The notes: generated by a model from the sequence alone, not told the origin. 64,000 nt of DNA from Rhynchospora pubera (GCA_028095005.1 CM051460.1:81795676-81859675); one strand, 5' to 3'; shown: positions 11,912 to 25,633, numbered from the stretch's first letter. Translations and numbers: made by a program.

Positions 11912-13482
11912 CTTCTCCTTGCGAATAAAGCTTCTAGTTGGTGCAATGGTGCTTATGGGTTATGGCTAATAGAAATATAAATTTATGTTAAGGCCATATA
12001 GATAGAGAGAGAGAGATTCGCTAAAATGCTTTGTAAAACCTAGAGTCCTTGTGTTTTAGTGTTTTGGACTATTGGATCGTGTTTAAATTCATGCAGATAT
12101 CAAATTTGATGGTTGAGATTGAGAGCGCCCCCCTCCATTTCTTTCAATTTTGTTGCTTCTTTCCGTTAATTCTGATTGGCTCTATCTATTTGCACGATTA
12201 AAAGCCTCAGTGTCGGTTTCTTCTTGTCGACTCCTATCATACTCACACAGTCACACACAACCATCTCTCTACACGCACCACTCTTTGGCTCGGCCATTAG
12301 TCTTTGTCGCACCCTCTCGCTGGACAAAACACGAATTTGTATTCTCCTCATGGTACTCTCTTCGTGATGCTATCTATCAAAAAAATTGTCAAAATATTTC
12401 GCGCGGAAAATTTTACAGATTTATTAGCAAATATTAACACAGTTTGCGCTATTTCAAATCAGTCTTGCTACTTATGTTGTATTAGTCTATATATCCTAAC
12501 AACAGAACCATTATTCTTAATAAGCGGTCTTACAATAGTATACAATTTGTAAGAAAAACTAAAAGTTCTTGTAATAATACTGTTGCTAAATCCCCTCTTG
12601 GATGTAGTACTATCGATTTATAGCAGAAAGCAAAAAATTAAAACATTGAAAGAAAATAAAAGGAAATATAAAGAATGATAAATCAAATATCATGCTCCTT
12701 CTTCTTGGAAACAAAAACCCATGCTTTCAATGCCCTCTCTCACTTCGCAATCCTCTGCACCGACTCAGTCCCTACTGGTAGACAAACACTTCTCAAAAAA
12801 ACTTAGAGGGATTCTGGCCATCACCTGCTATTTCACCTAACGTGTGTGCTGTAATAGAATATTGAGGGATCGCTTAAGCTCTCCCCCCTCCACTGCTCAT
12901 CAAATTCTGAAAGAATGGCGCTTTTTAAATCCGGCTCAGCTTTTTGTTTTGTTCTTTTCTTAATTGCTGTTTTTGTTGCCTGCTTTGTTACATGAAAAGT
13001 TTTTTTTTACTGGTTCCAAGCTTGGGAACTTAACTTTTACCTTTTTGTTTGCTTTTGTAACCTCTTTAAGTTCAATGAAAAAGTTATGGGCCTGACCCAT
13101 ATTTTTACTTCAAAAAAAATATGATCTTTTTAGATTTGGCTCCGTTTGAATAGGTGTGGGAAGAAGGAAAGAAGTGGAAAGAAATATTGAGAAGTGTGTA
13201 ACTTTGTAAAGAGTTTGAATTATTTATAATTTTTTTTCTTTCCTTCTTCCTTCTTTCTACTTCTTCTCAACGCATCCAAACGGAAACTTTGTGAATCTAA
13301 TCAGCAGATCTCGCAACAAAGCTAGATCCTAGATGCCCAACTAAGAAGTCGTGTATAAATAGAGCTGCACGTTCTCTACCTAATTCAAGTGATATAGCCA
13401 ACTCATTAATCAAAGGATACAATTCAAACTTTCAAAGACTCAACCCATCTTTTTTCTTAGTGTGCTAGATTGCTAGTCCAGC

Positions 13483-16400
13483 ATGGAAAACGTGGTTGGA
13501 AAGAAGCCCAAGATTTTGGTTATTGGAGGCACTGGCCGTTTTGGGAAGCTTGTCGTTGATGCCAGTATCCGTGCTAACCATGCAACCTTTGTTTTCACAA
13601 GGCCACCAGTTACCGATGATACACAGAAAAAGAAGATCTTGGAGTCTTTTACTTGTCTCGGAGTCGAACTCATCTTTGTATGTTAGCTTTCCTATAAACC
13701 AATTTTTTTACAATATTTATGTATAGCCAAGGCAATTCTAATCAATACAAGAATTAATGTCATTACTTTTTTTATGTTCTTTATTAACGTCCATTAAAGC
13801 CTTTTAAAAAATATTTTTCTAATCATGATTCAAATCCAAAGTGACCTAATAGAATATTGCATTTATATAAGCTATAAAATGCATGCAGAAAGAAAATGAA
13901 ATATGAAGTATATCCTGCCAAATGCGCAATCTACTATAAACGAGAAAAATGAATTCAAGAAATTTCAAATTTACCATACCTTCCAATGAAATTAAACTAT
14001 AAGGCTTTTTTGTTAAAAAAAAAAAATTACTATGCCATGGATAAGGAGAATAAAAGCTCAGTTCTCTTTTATGAGATATTAACTAAAGAGTTCTTAGTTC
14101 TAACTATGCTTTAAAATTAATTTAAAATCACTATATGAATGATTTTTTTTCCAGTTAGTTAAGATAAGTCACTTGATCCTCTGTATTTCTTCAAAAAAAA
14201 AATTACCATGCTATTAAATGATGACTTGGTTATTTGTGTGTGTGTGTGTGGGTTTTTTTTTTCTTTTGCGGGGGGGGGGGGGGGGTGGTGATCGGTAATC
14301 ACATCTTTAGCTGCTACCGCGCTTAAATTCTTCCATCAAGTATAAGTACAAATTTTAACGTACAGCACAAATATAAAAGATACAATAAAGAATCCTATTC
14401 CAGTATTTTGGTTAATAATAAAATACAAATTTTAACGTAATGCATGATTATAAAAGGTACAAGTCCAATCTCATACAAACATACTATACATTAAAAGCGA
14501 ACTCGCACTCTGTTTCGAACAAGTAGAGATTTAAACAATACCCCTTTCACTGCAAATTAAATTCCACTTGTATCCAAAAATGGTTAGTTAAGTTAAATAC
14601 AAATGTCTGAAAACTGCAAATAACCTGTAATTTAATTATCTAGCTATAAGGACATTCAATGATACTTTTACATAACACTAGCAAACGAGCCCACCGATTG
14701 TGTGGGAATGGGAAAGAAAATCTGAGACGATTTTGGTACGGTTGGAGAGGGTTGATTTATTTTTTTCTCTTTTCTTTATTGTGCACACAAATTACGAAAG
14801 AACAAAAAATATTATTAAAAAAATAACATATTAACAACCATCCAACGTCTTGTCCCCTTTCTGTAAGGTGGTCTGATTCTTTGTCTGAAATACAGATCTC
14901 AACCATATATGAGATCATGTTGTACAGATCAATGGTCAATAATGATGTTAACAAATGATTGAATCTTTTTGTGAAATTGTTATGACCTTGTTTTTTTGGT
15001 GATTTTATTAGCATTGAAGTATAGACATATAGATATGTCAAAAATCAGATAATAGTAACTAACGGTATTTCCAAGAGAAGGAAAACGCGATTCAATGCCT
15101 TGCCAAAGAAGCCGTAATTTGTTTTAGAATAAATTTATTGATGCTATTAAATTAAACTAGCTAAATAAAAATTTTAAAAACGTAATACTTAGGCCTTTAT
15201 TGCCTTTTCACGTTTAAACGTATGAAACGTATACCTGCTTTTCCACTAGAAAAGTAAAGGTAGATTCCTTCACATAAATTTAAGAATTCCGAGGTTGAAA
15301 ATATTAAAATTCAAAGCTTTCAGCTGCTATATATTTTGGAATAATTTGATCCAAGAAATTAAATATACGAAAGACCTATATTCACAACATTTTCATCCTT
15401 GCATACAGATAGTTTGGAAAACTAGCATTGAATCATACTTTTAAGTATTAATGAACAATATATTTTAGTTGAGAATGAGTCAGTTTTTCGGTATGTAACA
15501 CAAGCACTCTCTGCTAGTCTGATGCAATTTAAACCGAGAACATCTCTTAACAACAAGAATTTGTGTGTCCTCACGAAAATTCAGGGATCGTTACATGATT
15601 ATGAAATGTTGTTGGAGGCGGTGAAGAAAGTGGATGTGATCATCTCAACTTTGGGAAGTGATCCGGTACAATTGGAGCTCCAAACCAAAATTATCAAAGC
15701 TATCATGGAAGCAGGAAATATCAAGGTAATAAAATATAATATGATAATTCAATGATTAATAATTATAAACATATAATTTATTAATTACATAAATTAATGA
15801 TCTATTATTGGTCTCTGGAAGTATTATATTTGCATCTTGCGAAGTTGTTGATACTTGATACTGAATATTATACATTTAACTCTAAATTTTCGAAACACTC
15901 CAGAGATTTATTCCTTCAGAGTTTGGCATGGATCCAGAACGTGTTAGTCCTGTTGAACCAGCAAAGACTGTGTTCATGATGAAGGCGCAAATTAGACAAA
16001 TGATCAGAAATTACAATATTCCACATACATTTATTCGCAGTCATATCTTCCAGAATTTTTACATTCCACGGCTAGGTCAAGCAGAAATTTCACCTCCGAT
16101 TTATGATACGGTAGGCATCATAGGCGACGGAGATGCTCAAGGTAATTCAATGTATTAATGTTTGATCAAATAAGTTATAATTGACAATTTCTGTACATGA
16201 TGTTCTAGGTACGTAGCTGCTACCTAGTTATAAAAAAAAAAAAGAACTTCTGTACATGATGAGAATATATACTACACTAACAAGCAAGTCGAATAATATT
16301 TTCAGTCATTTATGTTAATGCTCGAGACATTGCCACTTACGTCATAAAAACTGTGGACGATCCAAGAACTCTCAACAAGATATTGTACATTACACCGCGT

Positions 16401-16914
16401 GAAAATTTCTACTCTTTAAACCAGCTTGTGGCATTATGGGAAAAAAAGATAGGGAAGACTCTGCAAAAGAAGTATGTCACGAAAGAAGAGATGTTGGCAA
16501 AAATCTCCTGTGAGAACTCTCCCATGATCATTCAAAACTACATTTTCTAATTCTCCGTGATTACAGAGACGTTATTTGAAGTATAAAATATCACTAAATA
16601 TATTTTCAAAGAAGGTGAAACAATCAAGACCGAGTTGATGTTAATTATCAGTTTTCTCTGCTCTGCCTCTAAAATTGCACGCTATTTTGTATAGTTTAAT
16701 TGATTCAATTTGATTATGTGCAGGTTCTCCTCCTTCGCTTAGTTTTCAGCTTTCAATAGCTTATTCCGTATACATAAATGGAGTACAATCCAATTTCAAT
16801 ATTGGCCCTTCGAGTGCTGTAGAAGCAACTGAGCTGTACCCTGAGGTTGACTATATCACTGTGGAGGAATTCATGGATAGTTTGCTTTCACCAATCAAAG
16901 ACAATCTGGAATAA
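13483..16914 (+). CDS. PCBER/PLR/isoflavone-reductase-like NADPH reductase, copy 3
   Basis: Exons at 13483-13677, 15585-15725, 15904-16141, 16306-16509 and 16724-16914. The encoded protein is the same as copies 1 and 2 in every exon checked. Differences from its neighbours are intronic: a shorter GT/G tract, a longer A run near 14018, and a G to A near 14223. TATA box at 13354. Confidence 0.9.
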
Positions 16915-17057
16915 TTTTAGCTCTATTGTGTGCTGCTGTAGGCGTATTTCGACTTGCGAATAAAGCTTCTAGTTGGTGGTTACGGATTTACGGCTAATTG
17001 AAATATGAATTTCTGCTAAGGCCATGTATAATTTATTCACTGTAATGATAATTTGAT

Positions 17058-17228
17058 CAGAGTATTGTCAGATTGAATTGGTGTGACTTAAACCCACCCA
17101 CTCCTGAACACGTTATCGTTTCTTAACATTCACAAACCGGTATTAACCGGCACAAACCGGTAGAACCGGTAAAACCGTATACCGCCAGTCTGGCCGGTTT
17201 GGTGGCCGGTAGGGTTTTCAAAACATTG
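17058..17228. mobile_element. Junction spacer 3, hAT-end-like, 171 bp
   Basis: Third copy of the ACCGG-rich spacer, between units 3 and 4. It is absent after unit 4. Confidence 0.55.
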
Positions 17229-20200
17229 CTTCTCCTTGCGAATAAAGCTTCTAGTTGGTGCAATGGTGCTTATGGGTTATGGCTAATAGAAATATAAATT
17301 TATGTTAAGGCCATATAGATAGAGAGAGAGAGATTCGCTAAAATGCTTTGTAAAACCTAGAGTCCTTGTGTTTTAGTGTTTTGGACTATTGGATCGTGTT
17401 TAAATTCATGCAGATATCAAATTTGATGGTTGAGATTGAGAGCGCCCCCCTCCATTTCTTTCAATTTTGTTGCTTCTTTCCGTTAATTCTGATTGGCTCT
17501 ATCTATTTGCACGATTAAAAGCCTCAGTGTCGGTTTCTTCTTGTCGACTCCTATCATACTCACACAGTCACACACAACCATCTCTCTACACGCACCACTC
17601 TTTGGCTCGGCCATTAGTCTTTGTCGCACCCTCTCGCTGGACAAAACACGAATTTGTATTCTCCTCATGGTACTCTCTTCGTGATGCTATCTATCAAAAA
17701 AATTGTCAAAATATTTCGCGCGGAAAATTTTACAGATTTATTAGCAAATATTAACACAGTTTGCGCTATTTCAAATCAGTCTTGCTACTTATGTTGTATT
17801 AGTCTATATATCCTAACAACAGAACCATTATTCTTAATAAGCGGTCTTACAATAGTATACAATTTGTAAGAAAAACTAAAAGTTCTTGTAATAATACTGT
17901 TGCTAAATCCCCTCTTGGATGTAGTACTATCGATTTATAGCAGAAAGCAAAAAATTAAAACATTGAAAGAAAATAAAAGGAAATATAAAGAATGATAAAT
18001 CAAATATCATGCTCCTTCTTGGAAACAAAAACCCATGCTTTCAATGCCCTCTCTCACTTCGCAATCCTCTGCACCGACTCAGTCCCTACTGGTAGACAAA
18101 CACTTCTCAAAAAAACTTAGAGGGATTCTGGCCATCACCTGCTATTTCACCTAACGTGTGTGCTGTAATAGAATATTGAGGGATCGCTTAAGCTCTCCCC
18201 CCTCCACTGCTCATCAAATTCTGAAAGAATGGCGCTTTTTAAATCCGGCTCAGCTTTTTGTTTTGTTCTTTTCTTAATTGCTGTTTTTGTTGCCTGCTTT
18301 GTTACATGAAAAGTTTTTTTTTACTGGTTCCAAGCTTGGGAACTTAACTTTTACCTTTTTGTTTGCTTTTGTAACCTCTTTAAGTTCAATGAAAAAGTTA
18401 TGGGCCTGACCCATATTTTTACTTCAAAAAAAATATGATCTTTTTAGATTTGGCTCCGTTTGAATAGGTGTGGGAAGAAGGAAAGAAGTGGAAAGAAATA
18501 TTGAGAAGTGTGTAACTTTGTAAAGAGTTTGAATTATTTATAATTTTTTTTCTTTCCTTCTTCCTTCTTTCTACTTCTTCTCAACGCATCCAAACGGAAA
18601 CTTTGTGAATCTAATCAGCAGATCTCGCAACAAAGCTAGATCCTAGATGCCCAACTAAGAAGTCGTGTATAAATAGAGCTGCACGTTCTCTACCTAATTC
18701 AAGTGATATAGCCAACTCATTAATCAAAGGATACAATTCAAACTTTCAAAGACTCAACCCATCTTTTTTCTTAGTGTGCTAGATTGCTAGTCCAGCATGG
18801 AAAACGTGGTTGGAAAGAAGCCCAAGATTTTGGTTATTGGAGGCACTGGCCGTTTTGGGAAGCTTGTCGTTGATGCCAGTATCCGTGCTAACCATGCAAC
18901 CTTTGTTTTCACAAGGCCACCAGTTACCGATGATACACAGAAAAAGAAGATCTTGGAGTCTTTTACTTGTCTCGGAGTCGAACTCATCTTTGTATGTTAG
19001 CTTTCCTATAAACCAATTTTTTTACAATATTTATGTATAGCCAAGGCAATTCTAATCAATACAAGAATTAATGTCATTACTTTTTTTATGTTCTTTATTA
19101 ACGTCCATTAAAGCCTTTTAAAAAATATTTTTCTAATCATGATTCAAATCCAAAGTGACCTAATAGAATATTGCATTTATATAAGCTATAAAATGCATGC
19201 AGAAAGAAAATGAAATATGAAGTATATCCTGCCAAATGCGCAATCTACTATAAACGAGAAAAATGAATTCAAGAAATTTCAAATTTACCATACCTTCCAA
19301 TGAAATTAAACTATAAGGCTTTTTTGTTAAAAAAAAAAATTACTATGCCATGGATAAGGAGAATAAAAGCTCAGTTCTCTTTTATGAGATATTAACTAAA
19401 GAGTTCTTAGTTCTAACTATGCTTTAAAATTAATTTAAAATCACTATATGAATGATTTTTATTCCAGTTAGTTAAGATAAGTCACTTGATCCTCTGTATT
19501 TCTTCAAAAAAAAAATTACCATGCTATTAAATGATGGCTTGGTTATTTGTGTGTGTGTGTGTGGGTTTTTTTTTTCTTTTGCGGGGGGGGGGGGGGGGGG
19601 GTGGTGATCGGTAATCACATCTTTAGCTGCTACCGCGCTTAAATTCTTCCATCAAGTATAAGTACAAATTTTAACGTACAGCACAAATATAAAAGATACA
19701 ATAAAGAATCCTATTCCAGTATTTTGGTTAATAATAAAATACAAATTTTAACGTAATGCATGATTATAAAAGGTACAAGTCCAATCTCATACAAACATAC
19801 TATACATTAAAAGCGAACTCGCACTCTGTTTCGAACAAGTAGAGATTTAAACAATACCCCTTTCACTGCAAATTAAATTCCACTTGTATCCAAAAATGGT
19901 TAGTTAAGTTAAATACAAATGTCTGAAAACTGCAAATAACCTGTAATTTAATTATCTAGCTATAAGGACATTCAATGATACTTTTACATAACACTAGCAA
20001 ACGAGCCCACCGATTGTGTGGGAATGGGAAAGAAAATCTGAGACGATTTTGGTACGGTTGGAGAGGGTTGATTTATTTTTTTCTCTTTTCTTTATTGTGC
20101 ACACAAATTACGAAAGAACAAAAAATATTATTAAAAAAATAACATATTAACAACCATCCAACGTCTTGTCCCCTTTCTGTAAGGTGGTCTGATTCTTTGT

Positions 20201-22372
20201 CTGAAATACAGATCTCAACCATATATGAGATCATGTTGTACAGATCAATGGTCAATAATGATGTTAACAAATGATTGAATCTTTTTGTGAAATTGTTATG
20301 ACCTTGTTTTTTTGGTGATTTTATTAGCATTGAAGTATAGACATATAGATATGTCAAAAATCAGATAATAGTAACTAACGGTATTTCCAAGAGAAGGAAA
20401 ACGCGATTCAATGCCTTGCCAAAGAAGCCGTAATTTGTTTTAGAATAAATTTATTGATGCTATTAAATTAAACTAGCTAAATAAAAATTTTAAAAACGTA
20501 ATACTTAGGCCTTTATTGCCTTTTCACGTTTAAACGTATGAAACGTATACCTGCTTTTCCACTAGAAAAGTAAAGGTAGATTCCTTCACATAAATTTAAG
20601 AATTCCGAGGTTGAAAATATTAAAATTCAAAGCTTTCAGCTGCTATATATTTTGGAATAATTTGATCCAAGAAATTAAATATACGAAAGACCTATATTCA
20701 CAACATTTTCATCCTTGCATACAGATAGTTTGGAAAACTAGCATTGAATCATACTTTTAAGTATTAATGAACAATATATTTTAGTTGAGAATGAGTCAGT
20801 TTTTCGGTATGTAACACAAGCACTCTCTGCTAGTCTGATGCAATTTAAACCGAGAACATCTCTTAACAACAAGAATTTGTGTGTCCTCACGAAAATTCAG
20901 GGATCGTTACATGATTATGAAATGTTGTTGGAGGCGGTGAAGAAAGTGGATGTGATCATCTCAACTTTGGGAAGTGATCCGGTACAATTGGAGCTCCAAA
21001 CCAAAATTATCAAAGCTATCATGGAAGCAGGAAATATCAAGGTAATAAAATATAATATGATAATTCAATGATTAATAATTATAAACATATAATTTATTAA
21101 TTACATAAATTAATGATCTATTATTGGTCTCTGGAAGTATTATATTTGCATCTTGCGAAGTTGTTGATACTTGATACTGAATATTATACATTTAACTCTA
21201 AATTTTCGAAACACTCCAGAGATTTATTCCTTCAGAGTTTGGCATGGATCCAGAACGTGTTAGTCCTGTTGAACCAGCAAAGACTGTGTTCATGATGAAG
21301 GCGCAAATTAGACAAATGATCAGAAATTACAATATTCCACATACATTTATTCGCAGTCATATCTTCCAGAATTTTTACATTCCACGGCTAGGTCAAGCAG
21401 AAATTTCACCTCCGATTTATGATACGGTAGGCATCATAGGCGACGGAGATGCTCAAGGTAATTCAATGTATTAATGTTTGATCAAATAAGTTATAATTGA
21501 CAATTTCTGTACATGATGTTCTAGGTACGTAGCTGCTACCTAGTTATAAAAAAAAAAAGAACTTCTGTACATGATGAGAATATATACTACACTAACAAGC
21601 AAGTCGAATAATATTTTCAGTCATTTATGTTAATGCTCGAGACATTGCCACTTACGTCATAAAAACTGTGGACGATCCAAGAACTCTCAACAAGATATTG
21701 TACATTACACCGCGTGAAAATTTCTACTCTTTAAACCAGCTTGTGGCATTATGGGAAAAAAAGATAGGGAAGACTCTGCAAAAGAAGTATGTCACGAAAG
21801 AAGAGATGTTGGCAAAAATCTCCTGTGAGAACTCTCCCATGATCATTCAAAACTACATTTTCTAATTCTCCGTGATTACAGAGACGTTATTTGAAGTATA
21901 AAATATCACTAAATATATTTTCAAAGAAGGTGAAACAATCAAGACCGAGTTGATGTTAATTATCAGTTTTCTCTGCTCTGCCTCTAAAATTGCACGCTAT
22001 TTTGTATAGTTTAATTGATTCAATTTGATTATGTGCAGGTTCTCCTCCTTCGCTTAGTTTTCAGCTTTCAATAGCTTATTCCGTATACATAAATGGAGTA
22101 CAATCCAATTTCAATATTGGCCCTTCGAGTGCTGTAGAAGCAACTGAGCTGTACCCTGAGGTTGACTATATCACTGTGGATGAATTCATGGATAGTTTGC
22201 TTTCACCAATCAAAGACAATCTGGAATAATTTTAGCTCTATTGTGTGCTGCTGTAGGCGTATTTCGACTTGCGAATAAAGCTTCTAGTTGGTGGTTACGG
22301 ATTTACGGCTAATTGAAATATGAATTTCTGCTAAGGCCATGTATAATTTATTCACTGTAATGATAATTTGAT
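17229..22372 (+). repeat. Tandem unit 4 (last, without spacer)
   Basis: Fourth unit. It matches the others until the GATAATTTGAT block ending at 22372, then runs into unique DNA instead of the junction spacer. It carries private changes: a 3-base loss near 18019 (CCTTCTTGG), an A in the T run near 19460, and a coding change in exon 5. Confidence 0.95.
18797..22229 (+). CDS. PCBER/PLR/isoflavone-reductase-like NADPH reductase, copy 4
   Basis: Exons at 18797-18991, 20901-21041, 21220-21457, 21621-21824 and 22039-22229, 322 residues. It has the same motifs as the other copies. One coding difference was seen: GAT replaces GAG at 22178-22180, so Glu307 becomes Asp in the C-terminal VEEF motif, a conservative change outside the active site. 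Its 3' flank leaves the array at 22372, so this copy may keep the ancestral downstream flank. TATA box at 18668. Confidence 0.9.
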
Positions 22373-22955
22373 AAGTGACATAGCTTAAAAAATCTTCTGC
22401 GTCATCGCTGTTGTATATATTTTATAAATGTTCAATTTAATAATAAGAAGTGATTAGTTAAATGCGTCAGAGTCGCATCACGGTCAGATTCGCGCGTGGG
22501 TCAAAAGGTGCGCTAGGGGACAGGAGTAGAGTCAGAAAAAATTTAATTTAAACCGCATCGGTTCATGACCCCTTCTAATTTTTTTATGTGTTTTTTGTCC
22601 GGTTCGTGATACCTTAACTTGGTTTAATAATAGCATTTTTTCTTATAATATTTATATTTCTGTTGCAACTAGCTGAATTTTTATATTTAAATAACAGAAC
22701 ATTTGTACTTATTAAACTGAACATTTGAATAAAAATTAAAAAAATAAAATAAACATACTGAACACAACTAACACTTATAACATAGTGAACAATTATAATA
22801 AAATGTGAACATTTCTATCTAATAAAGTGAACATTTATGACAACAAAATGAGCAAAAAATGCACGTTGGGTGAGTACAGGTCAAGGCAAGGGAGAGAGTG
22901 TTAGCGTTGCTCAGCGAGGAATGGCGCAGATGATTATTCTACCGATGGCAGTAAT
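22373..22955. other. Gene-free AT-rich stretch
   Basis: No gene was recognised. From about 22690 the word TGAACA (often GTGAACATTT) recurs many times, and it continues in the arms of the palindrome to the right. This stretch may therefore belong to the same transposon. Confidence 0.5.
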
Positions 22956-23768
22956 AAATGAAAATTGATTACTGCCATATGCAGTTTTGCCATCACTGCC
23001 ATCGCTAAATATAAAGTGAACATATACAGCAAATAAAAAGTGAACATATAGACGATCTAAGTGAACACATACAAACAAATAAGTTCAATGAAAATAAGTT
23101 GAATATGTATGTAAACAACTGAACAAGTGGTGACAACACTTATTTGTTTGTAAGTGTTCTTTTAGATCGTCTATATGTTTACTTTATTTGCTATATATGT
23201 TCATTTTGTATTTAGCGATGACTGGGATGATATATTTGTCGATACCATTTATAATTCCTGGTAATAAATTTCCATGTATTCATTGCTTACTTATTTCGGT
23301 ATGTAGGAATAATTTGTTAAAAATGGGCTTGAGTTGCTCTAAATGGGCCCTGTATAGGCTCTATTTTGTTCGGTATGATAGGCTTTTTCCTCTCTCAATT
23401 TAATCTGGCAACTTCTTTTGGAGCAATTTTACTTTTTTTAATTATAATAGTTCAATCTTTTAACAGGAATTATAAGTACCATCGGCAAATATTCCATTCC
23501 AGCCATCGTTAAATACAAAGTGAACATATACAGCAAACAAATTGAACATATAGATGATCTAAGTGAACACTTACAAACAATAAGTGTTGTCATCACTTGT
23601 TCAGAAGTTTACATGTATATTCAACTTATTTTCATTGAACTTATTTGTTTGTATGTGTTCACTTAGATCGTCTATATGTTCACTTTGTTTGTTGTATGTG
23701 TTCACTTTATATTTAGCGATGGCAGAGATGACAAAACTGCATATGGCAGTAATCAATTTCCATCTTTT
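22956..23768. mobile_element. Foldback-type element with nested inverted repeats
   Basis: The left arm (about 22960-23262) and right arm (about 23466-23766) are inverted copies. GGCAGTAAT..TACTGCCATATGCAG on the left pairs with CTGCATATGGCAGTAATC on the right, and the arms join near CAGGAATTATAA around a loop of about 200 bp. Each arm is itself palindromic: GAACATATAGACGATCTAAG reappears reversed as TTAGATCGTCTATATG within the same arm. No protein-coding content was recognised. Confidence 0.75.
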
Positions 23769-24029
23769 AACATTAAAAAGCCTAAAACAATTAATTAAGC
23801 ACAGATGCAAAAAATATAAGAACTCGAAGTGTAAAAATAATTTTATTAAATTTACAAGTATAATATATTTTACTCTTTTAATTAAACTGCTTGAAATTCC
23901 TTCCTTTTAAATCGACATAAGATGAACTATAATTTGACACAAAAGAAGTAAAAATGTTAAATTTATCGACCAAAAAGTAACTATGAAAATTGATTGTATC
24001 TTAATTTTTTAACACATCTAATTCAATAG
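23769..24029. other. No recognised feature
   Basis: AT-rich sequence between the foldback element and the MITE. No gene signature was seen. Confidence 0.5.
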
Positions 24030-24218
24030 GGCTCCGTTTGGATGCGTTGAGAATAAGGTAGGAAGAAGGAAGAAGGAAAGAAATTTATTGGGAAGGGGTA
24101 AATTTATTGAGAAGTGTGTAACTTTTGTGAAGAGTTTGGATGGTTAGAAATAAATTTATTGGTAAAAAGTGGTTATTCCTTATTCCTTATTCCGGGAAGA
24201 AGCCATCCAAACGGAACC
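24030..24218 (+). mobile_element. Tourist-like MITE, 189 bp
   Basis: Terminal inverted repeats GGCTCCGTTTGGATG and CATCCAAACGGAACC, flanked by a 3-bp TAG duplication (24027-24029, 24219-24221). It contains the internal block AAGTGTGTAACTTTTGTGAA, shared with the other members listed here. Non-autonomous, no coding capacity. Confidence 0.88.
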
Positions 24219-25033
24219 TAGAATAAAACCTATGTATTAGATTTTTTTTTTCAATAACAAAATATACTAACTAGAATAGACTACAAATAACTTATTCAAA
24301 TATAAAGTATTTAATGAATTTTATTTTTCTAAACAAGTACCACTTGACCAAATCAGATATAGGATTCACTGATGGACTTCTTTTTAACATGTATTGTAAT
24401 TTTATGAAAAATTAAGTTCAGAAATTAAAATAAATACTTTCTATTTTTACTGAGAAATGTAGCAAGGAACCATGTCATTTAAATTATAATATAGTTTCTG
24501 AGAGTCTGCTATAAAATCAAGCGATGTGAACTTCATGAAAAACGACATGATGAAGTAAATAAAATTAATAAAGTATACAGTAAAAATGGTACAAAATCAC
24601 GTGTACAAACTTATAGGAATATTTATTAATGATGAATGCGGAATTTGAATAACGGGTTTCTGACACGTTTTGTTTAGGCCCGGATAAACTTTAAAAAATT
24701 ACACAACTTTTCAGTCTAATGACGCATTTTATAAATGGATAAAAAGACTAATAACATGTACACAAAACATGCTATTCTACGTAACGCATTTTATGTACGT
24801 ATTAATAGGTGAGAGGATTTAACGTGTTCTATAAAAAAAAATAATTGCTTTGTTATTATTAGAAAAAAGAACGTGGTTCCTATTAAAACTCCTTGATATT
24901 TAATTCTTTTTATTAAAAATTTCTGTCTCTTGCATGCAGCTCCACATTATACACTGGAATTTAGAAGAAATCATTGCGTCCACAGTCATGCCTACGGTCA
25001 CTAGCTAGGCTCAATAATTGGCGAGCAATAGTG
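24219..25033. other. No recognised feature
   Basis: AT-rich intergenic sequence with frequent stops in all frames. No gene, RNA or transposon end was recognised. Confidence 0.45.
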
Positions 25034-25239
25034 GTGTGTTTGGTTGGAGTGGGAATAGATAATAGGAATAGAGAAAAACTTATTTCTTATTTTTTATTCC
25101 TTATTCAAATTTCTTGATTTTGTTAGAATATGGATAAGGGTCGGAATAAGTTCAAATTTTCTATTTCTTAGTTGTTTGGTTTTTACCGGAATAAGAAATA
25201 AGGAGCTTATTCCTTATTTCCACTCCAACCAAACACATC
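25034..25239. mobile_element. MITE with TGTGTTTGGTTGGAGTGG termini
   Basis: Inverted terminal repeats TGTGTTTGGTTGGAGTGG and CCACTCCAACCAAACACA flank about 170 bp of AT-rich sequence that again pairs internally (ATTCCTTATT against AATAAGGA). The target duplication is unclear. It is probably a PIF/Harbinger-derived MITE of a different subfamily from the GGCTCCGTTTGG group. Confidence 0.7.
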
Positions 25240-25633
25240 AGGTGATTAGTGATTGGCTACTTGGGCTGAACTAGTCGTTCTCTTTCGAATTAACTTTGAT
25301 CTGTTTGAAAGATTTAATTTGTTTAATTTCAATCCTTGATATGACATGAATCACTTTCGATAATTACAAAAGCACACACATCCAGAACCTGCAGTTGGTG
25401 TTTTAAATATGTTCTATGTTCCGACTCAGCTAGTGTCTAGTACAAATAACATTTCTTATTGTGTTGACTATATATTTAGAATAAATTAATATTTTATTAC
25501 AATATGAATTAATAAGGCATAATACGAGTTGCCGCGCTCGTTTTTTTTTTGTTAATTGTTAGTTTAATTGAAATAAATAAGAAAATTTAATAAAATATAA
25601 TTGTGTTAGTCTCGTGTGGTGTCGTGTCGTATT

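Larger units (their letters stand above)
11912..17228 (+). repeat. Tandem unit 3 (5317 bp)
   Basis: Third unit, two bases shorter. The differences are mainly microsatellite and homopolymer length changes in intron 1. It shares a C at about 13792 (ACGTCCATT) with unit 4, where units 1 and 2 have A. Confidence 0.95.
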
